A stretch of 64,000 bases of DNA from Chryseobacterium ureilyticum (GCF_900156735.1 NZ_FTOL01000006.1:62001-126000), one strand, 5' to 3'; positions 1 to 9,258 are shown, counted from the stretch's first letter. Translations and numbers: made by a program. Notes: generated from the sequence alone by a model not told the origin.

Positions 1-1457
1 GTAAGTTCTGGATGTTCTGCTAATTTCTGTCCATATGATGGAACCATTTCAAGTAACTTTTCTCTCCATTCTCCGTTCAGTTTCTCTGGGAAGCATTTTT
101 CAAGAACATTCAGCATAGCCTGTACTGCCGTTGACGCTCCTGGTGAAGCTCCCAATAAAGAAGCAATAGTTCCGTTTTTGTTAACAACCACTTCAGTTCC
201 AAACTCCAGTTTCCCGCCTAGTTTATCATCTTTCTTGATGATCTGAACTCTTTGTCCTGCTACTTTCAATTCCCAATCATCTTCTTTAGCATCTTTGATA
301 AATTCTCTTAAGTGTTGCATTCTTTGAGATTTCGTCATCGCTACCTGCTGAATAAGGTATTTTGTAAGGGGAAGATTATGCCACCAAGCTCCGAATAAAG
401 ATCTAAGGTTTTTAGTATTTACACTTTCAGGTAAATCAAGATAGCTGCCTTCTTTCAGGAATTTTGTTGAGAATCCAGCAAAAGGACCAAAAAGAAGAGC
501 CTTCTGACCATCAATAATTCTAAGGTCAAGGTGAGGAACAGACATTGGTGGAGCATCTACTGTTGCTTGTGTATATACTTTAGCCTGATGTTTTTCTACC
601 AATTCCTGATTATGAGTTACCAACCATTGTCCGGATACCGGAAAACCTCCATATCCTTCACTTTCTTTAATATCTGAACTGTCTAATAAAGGAAGTGCAT
701 ATCCTCCGGCACCGATGAATACAAAATCAGCAGTAACCTCTTGTTTATGGCTGTGAATTCTGTCTTTCACTTTCATTTCCCATTTTCCGTCCTCTTTAGG
801 ATTCACATCCTTTACTTCGTGATATAAGAAAACCTCAACTTTTGAATCTTCCAACAGGTGTCTACCCATTTTTCTGGTCAATGTTCCAAAGTTAACGTCT
901 GTTCCCATATCCATTTTGGTAGCAGCCATTACTTCAGATTTATTTCTTTTACTCATAACCAACGGAATCCATTCTCTTAATTTATCATGATCTGTAGAGA
1001 ATTCCATTCCTGAGAAAAGAACAGATTCTGACATTTTATCAAAACGCTTCTGAAGGTATTCGGCATCTTTTTCTCCAAACACCAAACTCATATGTGGACA
1101 TGAATTGATAAAATCTTTTGGTTCACTGATATAACCTTTTGCTAATAGATAAGACCAAAACTGTTTGGAAATTTCAAACTGTTCTGCAATGCTTTCTGCT
1201 TTCTTGATATCAATACTTCCGTCAGGATTTTCAGGAGTATAATTTAGCTCACAAAATGCGGAGTGCCCTGTTCCGGCGTTGTTCCATGCTGCTGTACTTT
1301 CTTTGGCAAATCTTCCTAGTCTTTCAAAGATGGCAATTTCAAGTTTTGGATCAAATTCATGAAGCAGCGTTGCTAAAGTGGCACTCATGATTCCGCCACC
1401 TATCAGTACAACGTCGTATTTAGGTTTCGGTGTTCTGCTTGTAAGCGATTGTGACAT
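1..1457 (-). CDS. mqo: Malate:quinone oxidoreductase, 3' end cut by window
   Basis: Membrane-associated flavoprotein of the TCA cycle that oxidises malate to oxaloacetate and feeds electrons to quinone. The minus-strand translation from the ATG at 1455-1457 opens with an FAD-binding glycine-rich stretch (VVLIGGGIMSATLA), then NNAGTGHSAFCELNYTP, GTDVNFGTL and, near the window edge, LLGASPGAST, all typical of Mqo. About 485 codons are visible and the family is about 490-500 residues, so only the extreme C-terminus is missing. It is divergent from the secreted-protein genes at 1969 and stands as its own unit. The identification is firm. Confidence 0.95.
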   Translation of the reverse strand, partial: MSQSLTSRTPKPKYDVVLIGGGIMSATLATLLHEFDPKLEIAIFERLGRFAKESTAAWNNAGTGHSAFCELNYTPENPDGSIDIKKAESIAEQFEISKQFWSYLLAKGYISEPKDFINSCPHMSLVFGEKDAEYLQKRFDKMSESVLFSGMEFSTDHDKLREWIPLVMSKRNKSEVMAATKMDMGTDVNFGTLTRKMGRHLLEDSKVEVFLYHEVKDVNPKEDGKWEMKVKDRIHSHKQEVTADFVFIGAGGYALPLLDSSDIKESEGYGGFPVSGQWLVTHNQELVEKHQAKVYTQATVDAPPMSVPHLDLRIIDGQKALLFGPFAGFSTKFLKEGSYLDLPESVNTKNLRSLFGAWWHNLPLTKYLIQQVAMTKSQRMQHLREFIKDAKEDDWELKVAGQRVQIIKKDDKLGGKLEFGTEVVVNKNGTIASLLGASPGASTAVQAMLNVLEKCFPEKLNGEWREKLLEMVPSYGQKLAEHPEL

Positions 1458-1968
1458 AATTTTAAATTTTAGTTCAAATTTCGTGAAAAGTTTTAACAAC
1501 AGAAACGCGTTTAACGATTTTAACACGTTATTTTTTGTGATAAAAGCACTTCTTAATTATGCAACAAAATATTATGGAAAGTTTCAATAAAGTTTCATTG
1601 AAATGATTAATAAAGACACTTACAAATCTTAAAATTTGATTAAAAAAGCATTTTTTTTCCTTCTTAATAATTCACTAAAAGGTAAGTAATTATAGTCTTC
1701 TTAATTTATAAAAATTTAAGTTTATTTAAGTTCGCGATATAGAATACTTAAACCATAATAGTTTACGCCAATATCTTTATTCAATAAAAGGTGATAAAAC
1801 TTTACATATTAATCAGTAAAATTCACTTTAATTTGATAAATATGTAATTTTATAGATTAAAATCTATTAAAAACGCATAAAATATTGATTTTTTATACGT
1901 AACTTCCAATTAAATTAATACCATATTACTGTGTATTTAATTGAAAATATTTCTTAAACATATTAAAG
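1458..1968. other. AT-rich gap between divergent genes
   Basis: This 511-base spacer separates mqo (minus) from the secreted-protein operon (plus). It is very AT-rich with many short poly-A/T tracts. It must hold both promoters, but I see no exact TAnnTTTG box placed convincingly for either gene, no ORF of note and no hairpin. A GAAATTTG sequence on the minus strand about 20 bases before mqo is one base off the consensus. Confidence 0.5.
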
Positions 1969-3075
1969 ATGAAAATTATTAACTTCGTAAGCACATTGTT
2001 CGCTACAGTGGTTTTTGCCCAAAGCGGAAGTGTAGGAATCAACACGTCCAAACCGGACCCCAGTGCAATTCTGCATATCGAAAATTTCAATGGAGTTTCA
2101 GCTACAGCCACTGCCAGTGTATCAGGAGGAGCCGTAAGCGGAACTACCATTACAAATGGAGGAAGTGGCTATATCACCGCCCCTACGGTAAACTTTTATG
2201 GAGGTGGAACTGTTGTAAATGGGGGAACAAAAGCCCGTGCTACGGCAAACCTTACTAATGGAGTTCTTACCAGTATTACTATTAATAATGGAGGAAGTGG
2301 CTATACAACTGCTCCAACTGTTGTTATCTCCGGAGGTAATAAAGGAATGTTATTCCCTAATCTGAATATTACAGATCTTAATAACACTACTTCCCCGGTC
2401 TCTTCTCCTGCGAATGCTCTTATTGGCTATAACGGAGGAACAAACAGCAATAATAAAGCGTTGCATATTTTTAATGGAACAACAAATCAATGGCAAAGTA
2501 CAATTGATGCTGAGAATACACCTAAAGTTGCTTACCTTGATTTTACAGGAAACTTATCTGCTTTGGACAATGCCAGTGCCGGTGTCAATACACAACTTAT
2601 GGTAAATCCTCCTACTATTTCCGGTGTATCAAACATTAATGGCTTCAAGGTTGTTCAGAATCCAAGTACAGGAGGATATTCTTTGGTGCTTCCGCAAGGA
2701 AATTATCTGGTAGAAGTAAACCTTAACCTGAATTCTCCTCAGGAAATTCCATCGGGGCAAGGCGGAACGGCTCCTCTTTCAGGCAGTACCTATTATCTGA
2801 TGGGGTATTTTATAGATTTTACTAACGATATATATAATAATACTAGTAATACATTCATATCAGGAGCTAATACAAGAAAAGAGGTCCCGATTGTTTCTAA
2901 GGTAAACACCAATCATTTAGCGACTTGGTCATATTATTACAGTGTTCCTGTAAATGCTAATGCTAATATCATTGGAGGATTAAGATTGCGACTGGGAAGA
3001 ATGCAGAACAGTACTTTTTATGATCTGGTGAATGTGATTCCTACCGGATCTTATATTAAAATATCACAACTCTAA
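1969..3075 (+). CDS. Secreted VGINT-type repeat protein (paralogue 1)
   Basis: Function unknown. A short Sec signal peptide ends near FAQ (about residue 18), followed by the motif GSVGINTSKPDPSAILHIE common at the mature N-terminus of many flavobacterial exported proteins. Residues 45-125 contain two copies of a glycine-rich beta repeat, SGGAVSGTTITNGGSGYIT and NGVLTSITINNGGSGYTTAP, each ending in APTV. Next come GMLFPNLNITDL and a beta-rich C-terminal half. It is first of three adjacent genes (gaps of 12 and 11 bases) with the same layout, so probably one operon and one extracellular or outer-surface assembly. No T9SS sorting domain is recognisable. Confidence 0.75.
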   Translation: MKIINFVSTLFATVVFAQSGSVGINTSKPDPSAILHIENFNGVSATATASVSGGAVSGTTITNGGSGYITAPTVNFYGGGTVVNGGTKARATANLTNGVLTSITINNGGSGYTTAPTVVISGGNKGMLFPNLNITDLNNTTSPVSSPANALIGYNGGTNSNNKALHIFNGTTNQWQSTIDAENTPKVAYLDFTGNLSALDNASAGVNTQLMVNPPTISGVSNINGFKVVQNPSTGGYSLVLPQGNYLVEVNLNLNSPQEIPSGQGGTAPLSGSTYYLMGYFIDFTNDIYNNTSNTFISGANTRKEVPIVSKVNTNHLATWSYYYSVPVNANANIIGGLRLRLGRMQNSTFYDLVNVIPTGSYIKISQL

Positions 3076-3087
3076 AAACAACAACAT

Positions 3088-3909
3088 ATGAAAAGAAGTT
3101 ATATTCTGCTATTATTAATTATAGCACAGATAATATATGCACAAGTAGGAATTGGTAAAACATCTGTGAATGGCTCTGTAGTGTTGGAAGTATCAGAATC
3201 TACAAATAAAGGAGTCCTTCTTCCGAGAGTTGACATTGTAGACATATTAAGTAATACCAGCCCGATAATTGCTCCTGCACAGGGTCTTATTGTATATAAT
3301 AAAGGAAACTCAATCAGTCCGGGACTTTATATCTGGAAAAACAACAGATGGACGCAGATGGCGGATACTTATAATCTTGTAAGTTATATGATGCTCCAGC
3401 GTTCTACAGATTATCCTATATTGGGAGGTTTTAGCAACGGTACTTTTAAAAATCTTACAGATGCCTCTTTTACAGTTGTATCCAATGATATTGGTGCTTC
3501 TTATAGTACGTCATCGGGAGCCATTACACTTCCAGGGAACAGTGGTTATTTGGTAAATCTATGCCTTAATATAAGAACTGCACTTGAGAGCAGTACAGCT
3601 GGAATCGGAGCTACTCCTGTTCATTTGCATCAATACCTTGTAAAGCTTGTAGATCCAGTTACCGGTACTCAATACGGGAAAACAATCAGTATCAATGCAC
3701 AATCAATTGCCAGTAATAAAACACATACTCTAAATATGAGCTTTTCTTTTGTCTCTACATCAGCAACACCTATCTCATTGGTTCCTTCTATTGCTCATGA
3801 CGATGGAGGTACTTATCAGATGCTTGCCGGAGGTACCACTCCAAATAATGGGGAAATCATCATTACCAATACAAAAGTAGACATTCAAAGATCAGCCCTT
3901 AACCAATAA
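3088..3909 (+). CDS. Secreted VGINT-type protein (paralogue 2)
   Basis: Function unknown. Signal peptide to IYAQ (about residue 19), then VGIGKTSVNGSVVLEVSE and NKGVLLPRVDIVDI, followed by SPIIAPAQGLIVYNKG and a tryptophan-containing WKNNRWTQM segment. The same signposts occur in the genes on either side. The C-terminal half is predicted beta-sandwich-like. Second gene of a three-gene run. It lacks the glycine-rich repeats of paralogue 1. Likely an exported surface or adhesin-like protein, which is inference from architecture only. Confidence 0.75.
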   Translation: MKRSYILLLLIIAQIIYAQVGIGKTSVNGSVVLEVSESTNKGVLLPRVDIVDILSNTSPIIAPAQGLIVYNKGNSISPGLYIWKNNRWTQMADTYNLVSYMMLQRSTDYPILGGFSNGTFKNLTDASFTVVSNDIGASYSTSSGAITLPGNSGYLVNLCLNIRTALESSTAGIGATPVHLHQYLVKLVDPVTGTQYGKTISINAQSIASNKTHTLNMSFSFVSTSATPISLVPSIAHDDGGTYQMLAGGTTPNNGEIIITNTKVDIQRSALNQ

Positions 3910-3920
3910 TTACCATTACA

Positions 3921-4697
3921 ATGAAAAACTATATATATCTTGTTTGTATGTCTGTCATTTTGATTGGCGTCTCTGTTAATGCTCAAGTTGGTATTAATAC
4001 AAATAATCCTAGTATAAGCAGTGTATTAGATATTAATTCATCTAATAAAGGAGTACTTTTCCCACAATATGATCTTGTTTCTCTCAGCAGTACCTCATCT
4101 CCTATTGCCAACCCTACGGATGGTCTGATGATTTATAATAAAGGAGGAGTATCTACTTTCCCTAAAGGGTACTACGTTTGGGTTCGGGATCAGTGGCAAC
4201 GTATCATTATTTCCGGAGCTGAGCCCCAAGCAATGTCTTTGATTATCAATTCCGGTGTTTTAATTCCTACCGGAAGTACTAATAATACACTGGCTAACTT
4301 TACTGTAGCAGCTAACAAAATCACCGGAGCGTCACTGGGAAGCGATACTTCTACCATTACTCTGCCGGCAGGTACTTATATTCTTCGCTATTCTGTAGAT
4401 TCCAGCAATGGTAATAACAATAACGGAACAGCTAATACTCAATATCTTTCTCAGAATTTCACATGTACACGGTCTTATATTGTTAATGCTGTTGGAGGTG
4501 CAAATCTTACAGAAATTAATAGAATGTGCCAGCTATCAAGTTCTTTTACCTTCTTTCAGGGAAGTTATTTTTTAAAATTAACAGCTCCTACTACAATCAG
4601 ACAAAAATTTGAATTTGATACAGGAAATGGATTTACAGCCAGCAATCTGAATGTAAGATCTTCCCTGGCTCTTGTTATCACTAAAATGAGCCAATAA
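3921..4697 (+). CDS. Secreted VGINT-type protein (paralogue 3)
   Basis: Function unknown. Signal peptide cleaved after VNAQ (about residue 22), then VGINTNNPSISSVLDINSS, NKGVLFPQYDLVSL, SPIANPTDGLMIYNKGG and the YYVWVRDQWQRI segment matching the tryptophan segment of paralogue 2. The C-terminal half is Ser/Thr/Asn-rich with regularly spaced beta strands. Last gene of the run, followed directly by a 10-bp perfect hairpin. It shares family traits with both upstream genes, pointing to tandem duplication. Confidence 0.75.
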   Translation: MKNYIYLVCMSVILIGVSVNAQVGINTNNPSISSVLDINSSNKGVLFPQYDLVSLSSTSSPIANPTDGLMIYNKGGVSTFPKGYYVWVRDQWQRIIISGAEPQAMSLIINSGVLIPTGSTNNTLANFTVAANKITGASLGSDTSTITLPAGTYILRYSVDSSNGNNNNGTANTQYLSQNFTCTRSYIVNAVGGANLTEINRMCQLSSSFTFFQGSYFLKLTAPTTIRQKFEFDTGNGFTASNLNVRSSLALVITKMSQ

Positions 4698-4698
4698 A

Positions 4699-4727
4699 AA
4701 AGCTTAAGCAGAAAATACTTAAGCTTT
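4699..4727 (+). terminator. Perfect 10-bp hairpin after the secreted-protein operon
   Basis: AAAGCTTAAG (4699-4708) and CTTAAGCTTT (4718-4727) pair perfectly around a 9-base loop, starting one base after the stop codon at 4697. There is no long T tract, so it may act as an mRNA 3' stabiliser rather than a stand-alone terminator. Confidence 0.6.
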
Positions 4728-4739
4728 AGATATGATTTA

Positions 4740-4772
4740 AAATAAGGTTTCTTATCCAGGAACCTTATTTTT
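4740..4772. terminator. Bidirectional intrinsic terminator
   Basis: AATAAGGTT and AACCTTATT pair around a loop and are flanked by A and T runs, so the hairpin can stop transcription both from the plus-strand secreted-protein operon and from gpsA on the minus strand, whose stop codon is at 4776. Confidence 0.75.
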
Positions 4773-4775
4773 TAT

Positions 4776-5816
4776 TTAGTTCAATTTTGCCGTCAGCTTC
4801 TTAAATTGTTTTTCAGCATTTTTACCTTCATAAAGAATCGCATAAACGGTATCAATAATCGGTAATTTTAAATTTTTCTGCTTTGAAGTTTTGTAAATAG
4901 ATTGGGCTGCATAGTATCCTTCCGCCACCATATTCATAGACTGGATTGCAGATTTCACTGTATATCCTTTTCCGATAAGGTTTCCAAGGTTTCTGTTTCT
5001 GGAGAACAGAGAATATGCAGTTACCAAAAGATCTCCCAGATAAGCACTTTCATTTACATCTCTTGGTGCTTCGTAGATTGCTTCCAGGAAAATTTCCATT
5101 TCACGGATTGCATTGGAAACAAAAACTGCCGTAAAGTTATCTCCATATCCCAGCCCACTTGCAATTCCGGCACCAATGGCAAAGATATTTTTAAGAATGG
5201 CACTGTATTCATTCCCCAGAATATCCTTACTGGTTTGTACTTTGATAAAATCTGAACTGAACACTTCTTCCAATTTTTTTGCCGTCTCATCTTCTACTGT
5301 TGCAATAGTAAGGTATGAAAGTCTTTCCATAGCCACTTCTTCAGCATGACAAGGTCCTGCAATAACAGCCTGATTTCTGAAACCAATTTTAAACTCATCA
5401 CGAAGATAATGTGCTACTACATCATTTACTTTAGGAATAATTCCTTTAATTGCAGAAACAAAGATTTTATTGGAATAATCACAAGTCATTTTTTCCAATG
5501 TATCAGACAGGTAAATAGATGGTGTTGCCAAAACAATAACATCACAGGCAGAAACCAATTCATTAATATCAGTAGTCAGTTTTAAACTCTTCAGATTGAA
5601 ATGAGCAGCCGTAAGATAAGTCGGGTTATGACCACGAAGCTCAATAGCGCCTTTTACAAACTCACTTCTTACACACCAGTGTACTACTTTACAGTTTTCA
5701 ACAAGCATTTTTACGATAGCAGTTGCAAAGCTTCCGCTTCCTACTACTCCTACAGAAACATCCTTTTTAGTCTTTTTTGGATTCGAAGATTCTGAAATAA
5801 TTTTCTTTTTAGCCAT
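4776..5816 (-). CDS. gpsA: NAD(P)H-dependent glycerol-3-phosphate dehydrogenase
   Basis: Reduces dihydroxyacetone phosphate to sn-glycerol 3-phosphate for phospholipid synthesis. The N-terminal Rossmann motif VGVVGSGSFATAIVKML is preceded by a Lys/Ser-rich leader. VSAIKGI, AGPCHAEEVA and ILKNIFAIGAGIASGLGYGDN are the family signatures carrying the catalytic lysine region. I start at the ATG of 5814-5816 (MAKKKIISESS), because upstream codons add a Phe/Cys-rich stretch absent from the family. The protein is 346 residues, normal length. It converges on the secreted-protein operon. Confidence 0.93.
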   Translation of the reverse strand: MAKKKIISESSNPKKTKKDVSVGVVGSGSFATAIVKMLVENCKVVHWCVRSEFVKGAIELRGHNPTYLTAAHFNLKSLKLTTDINELVSACDVIVLATPSIYLSDTLEKMTCDYSNKIFVSAIKGIIPKVNDVVAHYLRDEFKIGFRNQAVIAGPCHAEEVAMERLSYLTIATVEDETAKKLEEVFSSDFIKVQTSKDILGNEYSAILKNIFAIGAGIASGLGYGDNFTAVFVSNAIREMEIFLEAIYEAPRDVNESAYLGDLLVTAYSLFSRNRNLGNLIGKGYTVKSAIQSMNMVAEGYYAAQSIYKTSKQKNLKLPIIDTVYAILYEGKNAEKQFKKLTAKLN

Positions 5817-5993
5817 AATTGGAATGTGAACTGCAAATATATTAAACATAGATTTAACAGAATACTTTAAGGCATGATAAAAACCATTTTCTGAAAAAAA
5901 TAATGCTTCAACACAATTAAATATACATTTCAACGTTAGATACAGAAAAAACTGAATTTTAAATAAAGATAACTATCAAAACTTATTTTTAAT

Positions 5994-6001
5994 TAAATTT
6001 G
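5994..6001 (+). promoter_or_regulatory. -7 box TAAATTTG for the M23 peptidase gene
   Basis: The octamer fits the Bacteroidetes TAnnTTTG consensus and lies 41 bases before the ATG at 6043. No TTG is found at the expected -33 distance, so only the -7 element is supported. Confidence 0.5.
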
Positions 6002-6042
6002 CAGTCTTAAAAAAACCGTTTTAATATTCTAAGAGAGGAAAT

Positions 6043-7065
6043 ATGAAAAAATTTCTAAACAGCAAGAAGAACGTAAATATTCTCCTGGGAGGACTTTTAT
6101 TAGTAGTTTTTGCACAAGGTATCTTTATTGCAAAGCTCTTTTCAGAAAAGGATGACAAGACCTATGCAGTAAACCTTGTAAAAATAAACACTGAAAAAGA
6201 CAGTGTAGATTATCTGAAAATGAAAACAGATCTTACTTTGGTAGATCAGACTGTTACTCAACTGAACTCTTTCCTGAAGTCCAAAGACATTTCTAATGAA
6301 AAGCTAATGATGCTTGATCAGGACAGTATTGCCAATTCTATTTATTTATCTAAACAAGCCAATCGATACAGCCAGTATCTGATGGATTTACAGAAAAAAC
6401 TGATGCAGGTTCCATTGGGAATGCCTACAGACGGTTATATCTCATCTAATTTCGGAATCCGAAAAAACCCTATCCCGTTCAAAACAGTTTTTGCTTCGGT
6501 AAAAACTAGCTCTGCGCCCGAAACAAAAGCTGTAGCAGCTGCTCCAAAACCGGAAGTAAAAGCCGAACCGGTAGAGAAAATAGTTGAATTAACTGACAGC
6601 TACGGAAATAAAAGAGAAGTAAAAGTAATGGTAACTCCAAAAGCTACTCCCGCTGCAACAGCACCAACGGCTACTTCAACATCCACAAAAACTGTTGCTA
6701 CATCATCTAAAGCTCCTGTTGAAAGAAATAATCCACCTGCAGAAGCTGATCAGATGCAATTCCATAAAGGATTGGATATTGCGGTTGCTTTTGGGTCTGA
6801 CGTAAGAGCTGCAGCGGCTGGAACCGTTATTTTCTCAGGACAAAAAGGAGGATATGGAAATTGCGTGATTGTTTCCCATGGAAATGGTCTTGCTACTCTT
6901 TACGGACATTTATCTCAGCTTGTTTCTAAAGTAAATGAGAAAGTAAAAGTAGGTCAGGTGATTGCCAAGTCAGGAAACTCCGGACGTTCTACAGGTCCTC
7001 ACCTTCATTATGAAGTACACAAAAACAATACTCCGGTAAATCCAAGGTTGTTTATGAATCTATAA
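6043..7065 (+). CDS. M23 family murein endopeptidase with an internal linker
   Basis: Predicted cell-wall hydrolase (LytM/MepM type, zinc endopeptidase cutting peptide crosslinks). A single membrane anchor at residues 13-31 is followed by a helical region to about 125. The catalytic domain starts with ISSNFGIRKNPIPF near residue 140, then about 95 residues of Ala/Pro/Thr/Lys-rich low-complexity sequence intervene before HKGLDIA (zinc ligands H and D) and the C-terminal HLHYEVH (HxH). Metal ligands are intact. The linker lies inside the fold where relatives have only a few residues. Monocistronic, with its own terminator. Confidence 0.88.
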   Translation: MKKFLNSKKNVNILLGGLLLVVFAQGIFIAKLFSEKDDKTYAVNLVKINTEKDSVDYLKMKTDLTLVDQTVTQLNSFLKSKDISNEKLMMLDQDSIANSIYLSKQANRYSQYLMDLQKKLMQVPLGMPTDGYISSNFGIRKNPIPFKTVFASVKTSSAPETKAVAAAPKPEVKAEPVEKIVELTDSYGNKREVKVMVTPKATPAATAPTATSTSTKTVATSSKAPVERNNPPAEADQMQFHKGLDIAVAFGSDVRAAAAGTVIFSGQKGGYGNCVIVSHGNGLATLYGHLSQLVSKVNEKVKVGQVIAKSGNSGRSTGPHLHYEVHKNNTPVNPRLFMNL

Positions 7066-7068
7066 AAG

Positions 7069-7101
7069 AAAGCTGTCTCAGATGAGGCAGCTTTTCTGTT
7101 T
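7069..7101 (+). terminator. Intrinsic terminator of the M23 gene
   Basis: AAAGCTGTCTC pairs with GAGGCAGCTTT (one G-T pair) around AGAT, followed by TTCTGTTTCTTTTT. It begins four bases after the stop codon. Confidence 0.8.
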
Positions 7102-7354
7102 CTTTTTAAACACAAAGAACACTAATGATTTCACAAATATCACAAACGTGGTGATTGCATTGATCGATCTGCGTAATCTGTGAAATCTGTGGGAGATTAT
7201 TTCAACGCAAAGTTTTTATTATCCTTTCATTAATTACAAGGAAGCTAAGAATTAATCAACATGCTAATTGCATGAAGCTTTGAAAATATCTTTATGATTA
7301 ATTCTTGTAGTACATAGTACAACACAAAAACGGCTGCCTTTGGCAGCTGTTTTT

Positions 7355-8527
7355 TTATTTTACAATCTTAAGAGTTCCTTTCGGGTGGGTGAATGTACCG
7401 TCTTTTCCTGCAATATTAGAATAGACTATATTTTTATTATAATCCTGAATGTGTGTTACATTGAAACCTAAATGAGGTTCGTTCCAATATACCATAAAAA
7501 CATTTTTTGCAACTTCTAAGGCTGTATATTCTACCGTATCAGTGCTGCCTTTTGAACTTCCGGCAGTTCCGGTAAAGGTCATTGTTTTATTATTCTTAAA
7601 ATCCAGAAGGAATTTTACAGCTCCAAAATCTACTTCCACTTTCTGTCCGATAGCCGGATAAGGTGATTTTAAATCCCAAGCCATTTCTCCAAGAAAAACT
7701 TTTACTCCCATTTCCAATTCATCTTTTCCGGGAAGATTCGGATATTTTTTAACCATAAAGTCTACAATCGCAGGGGTAGTTTTATTCTCAGTAACTGCTT
7801 TTTTATAGTTTTCCAGATATCCTTTAACAAAATCAAGGGACGTTGGTGATAAAGATAATTTGGCAAAATGTGAAGCCACTACCTGTTCAGGCTTCAGAGA
7901 CTTCATTGCATCTATTTGTCCTATCCATTGATCAATAGCCTTTACATTCTGTGTATCTGCCATCCAAAGGTGTGAATCTACAGAAACAGAAATACCTCCT
8001 GCAATAGTTTTGATAGACGGAATCCAAAGAAAGCTGTGAGCGGAGTCTTCAGGATTTTGTTTAATCTCAATTTTATTTCCTTCCAGATCAGGAACAGAAG
8101 TTACTGCTTCCGGAACAAATATTTCTGAAGGAGCATCAGCTTTCAATTGGGGTGCCCAAACTGCCAGTTTATCATCTTTTGAAGCGGAAATAAGATAAGC
8201 TGTCTGTGCTGTGGAAATAATTTTCACATTTGGAAATGCTTTTTTAATCACATCCAGTCCAAAATAAAAATCAGGATCACTGTGGGATATGAAAACTGTT
8301 TTTAAATTCTTTCCTGTTGATTTGATTTCTTTTACCAATTGTTCTGCATACTGCTTTTGAAACTGAGCATCAATAAGTATTGCGTCTTTATCACCATAAA
8401 TAATGGTAGAAGTAATTGGAAAAATAGCCTTGGTTCCGGGGTTATACACTTTTACTTTCAGATTTCCGGCAAATATGCTTATGAAACCTAAAATGGCGAT
8501 CAGGGATAATAATTTTCTTTTTAACAT
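7355..8527 (-). CDS. Secreted metallo-beta-lactamase-fold protein with MoaF-like C-terminus
   Basis: An N-terminal signal peptide (to about residue 21) precedes an MBL-fold domain (residues 25-235) and a lipocalin-like MoaF-type domain (residues 275-390, with VEYTALEVAKNVFMVYW and GFNVTHIQDY). The metal motif usually written HxHxDH reads HSDPDF here (around residue 82), as in a divergent MBL subgroup, so metal content and activity are unclear. Nineteen bases separate it from the reductase start side, suggesting cotranscription with that gene and the Rrf2 regulator. Confidence 0.75.
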   Translation of the reverse strand: MLKRKLLSLIAILGFISIFAGNLKVKVYNPGTKAIFPITSTIIYGDKDAILIDAQFQKQYAEQLVKEIKSTGKNLKTVFISHSDPDFYFGLDVIKKAFPNVKIISTAQTAYLISASKDDKLAVWAPQLKADAPSEIFVPEAVTSVPDLEGNKIEIKQNPEDSAHSFLWIPSIKTIAGGISVSVDSHLWMADTQNVKAIDQWIGQIDAMKSLKPEQVVASHFAKLSLSPTSLDFVKGYLENYKKAVTENKTTPAIVDFMVKKYPNLPGKDELEMGVKVFLGEMAWDLKSPYPAIGQKVEVDFGAVKFLLDFKNNKTMTFTGTAGSSKGSTDTVEYTALEVAKNVFMVYWNEPHLGFNVTHIQDYNKNIVYSNIAGKDGTFTHPKGTLKIVK

Positions 8528-8546
8528 TTTTGTTCTTTTAATTTAA

Positions 8547-9200
8547 TTAGTAAGCTGCTGTAAAACGTTCACGGATATGATTGTTCTGCTCCAATTCATC
8601 TACTAAAGCTACCGCTACATCTTCTACAGAAAGGCGGCTTCTTCCGTTTTCATCAAATACAGGAGTTTCTAATGAAGTTCTGTATTTTCCTGTTCTTGCT
8701 CCTACGTTTGCCTGATTCATCTCTACTGCAGGGCTGAAGAATGTCCAATCCAAAGTATTATTTTCTTTGATCTTGTTCAAATAGTCTCTTGCAGCGGTTG
8801 CTCCCGGTTTGTAAGCATCAGGGAAATCCGGTGTATCTACGATCTGTACATTATCCGGTGTGTAAAGGCTTCCTGCTCCTCCTACTACGATCAGTCTTTT
8901 TACTCCTGATTCTACCACAGCTTTCTCGATGTTCTCAGAACCGTTTAAAAAGTCATTGTAAAGATTAGGATTTGTCCATCCTGCATTGAAAGCACTGATT
9001 ACGGCATCAGTTCCTTTCAAAACTTCTGCTAATTCTGTTACATTGTTTACATCTACGCTTTTAGCGGTTACATTTTCTTGTGTTTTTACCTTCGACGCAT
9101 CTCTTACTAATGCTTCTACTGCATATCCTCTGTCTGCTAATTCTGTTACGATGTGTGATCCTACAAATCCTGTTGCACCGATTACTGCTACTTTTTTCAT
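8547..9200 (-). CDS. NAD(P)-binding Rossmann-fold reductase/epimerase-like protein
   Basis: Atypical short-chain dehydrogenase of the NAD(P)H-binding (NmrA/YwnB-like) group. GATGFVGSHIV at residues 8-18 is the dinucleotide-binding GxxGxxG loop; VIVVGG-like core strands and WTFFSPA follow. The 217-residue length suits the single-domain class. The substrate is not predictable. It sits immediately downstream of an Rrf2-type regulator, and the gap between them carries a 19-bp palindrome nearly identical to one in the regulator promoter, so the regulator very likely controls this gene. Confidence 0.82.
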   Translation of the reverse strand: MKKVAVIGATGFVGSHIVTELADRGYAVEALVRDASKVKTQENVTAKSVDVNNVTELAEVLKGTDAVISAFNAGWTNPNLYNDFLNGSENIEKAVVESGVKRLIVVGGAGSLYTPDNVQIVDTPDFPDAYKPGATAARDYLNKIKENNTLDWTFFSPAVEMNQANVGARTGKYRTSLETPVFDENGRSRLSVEDVAVALVDELEQNNHIRERFTAAY

Positions 9201-9221
9201 AATATTTTTATTTTAATTAAT

Positions 9222-9240
9222 TGTAATAAATTTTGTTACA
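9222..9240. promoter_or_regulatory. Palindromic operator upstream of the reductase gene
   Basis: TGTAATAAATTTTGTTACA has TGTAA/TTACA arms separated by nine bases. Its sequence matches the reverse complement of the site at 9704-9722 at 18 of 19 positions. It lies 22 bases before the reductase ATG on the minus strand. Confidence 0.8.
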
Positions 9241-9258
9241 TTTATAGTTAAAAAAATT

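Noticed and set aside
5817..5933. 39-residue upstream extension of gpsA
   Set aside because: The added stretch is Phe/Cys-rich and unlike family N-termini; the ATG at 5816 gives a normal protein.
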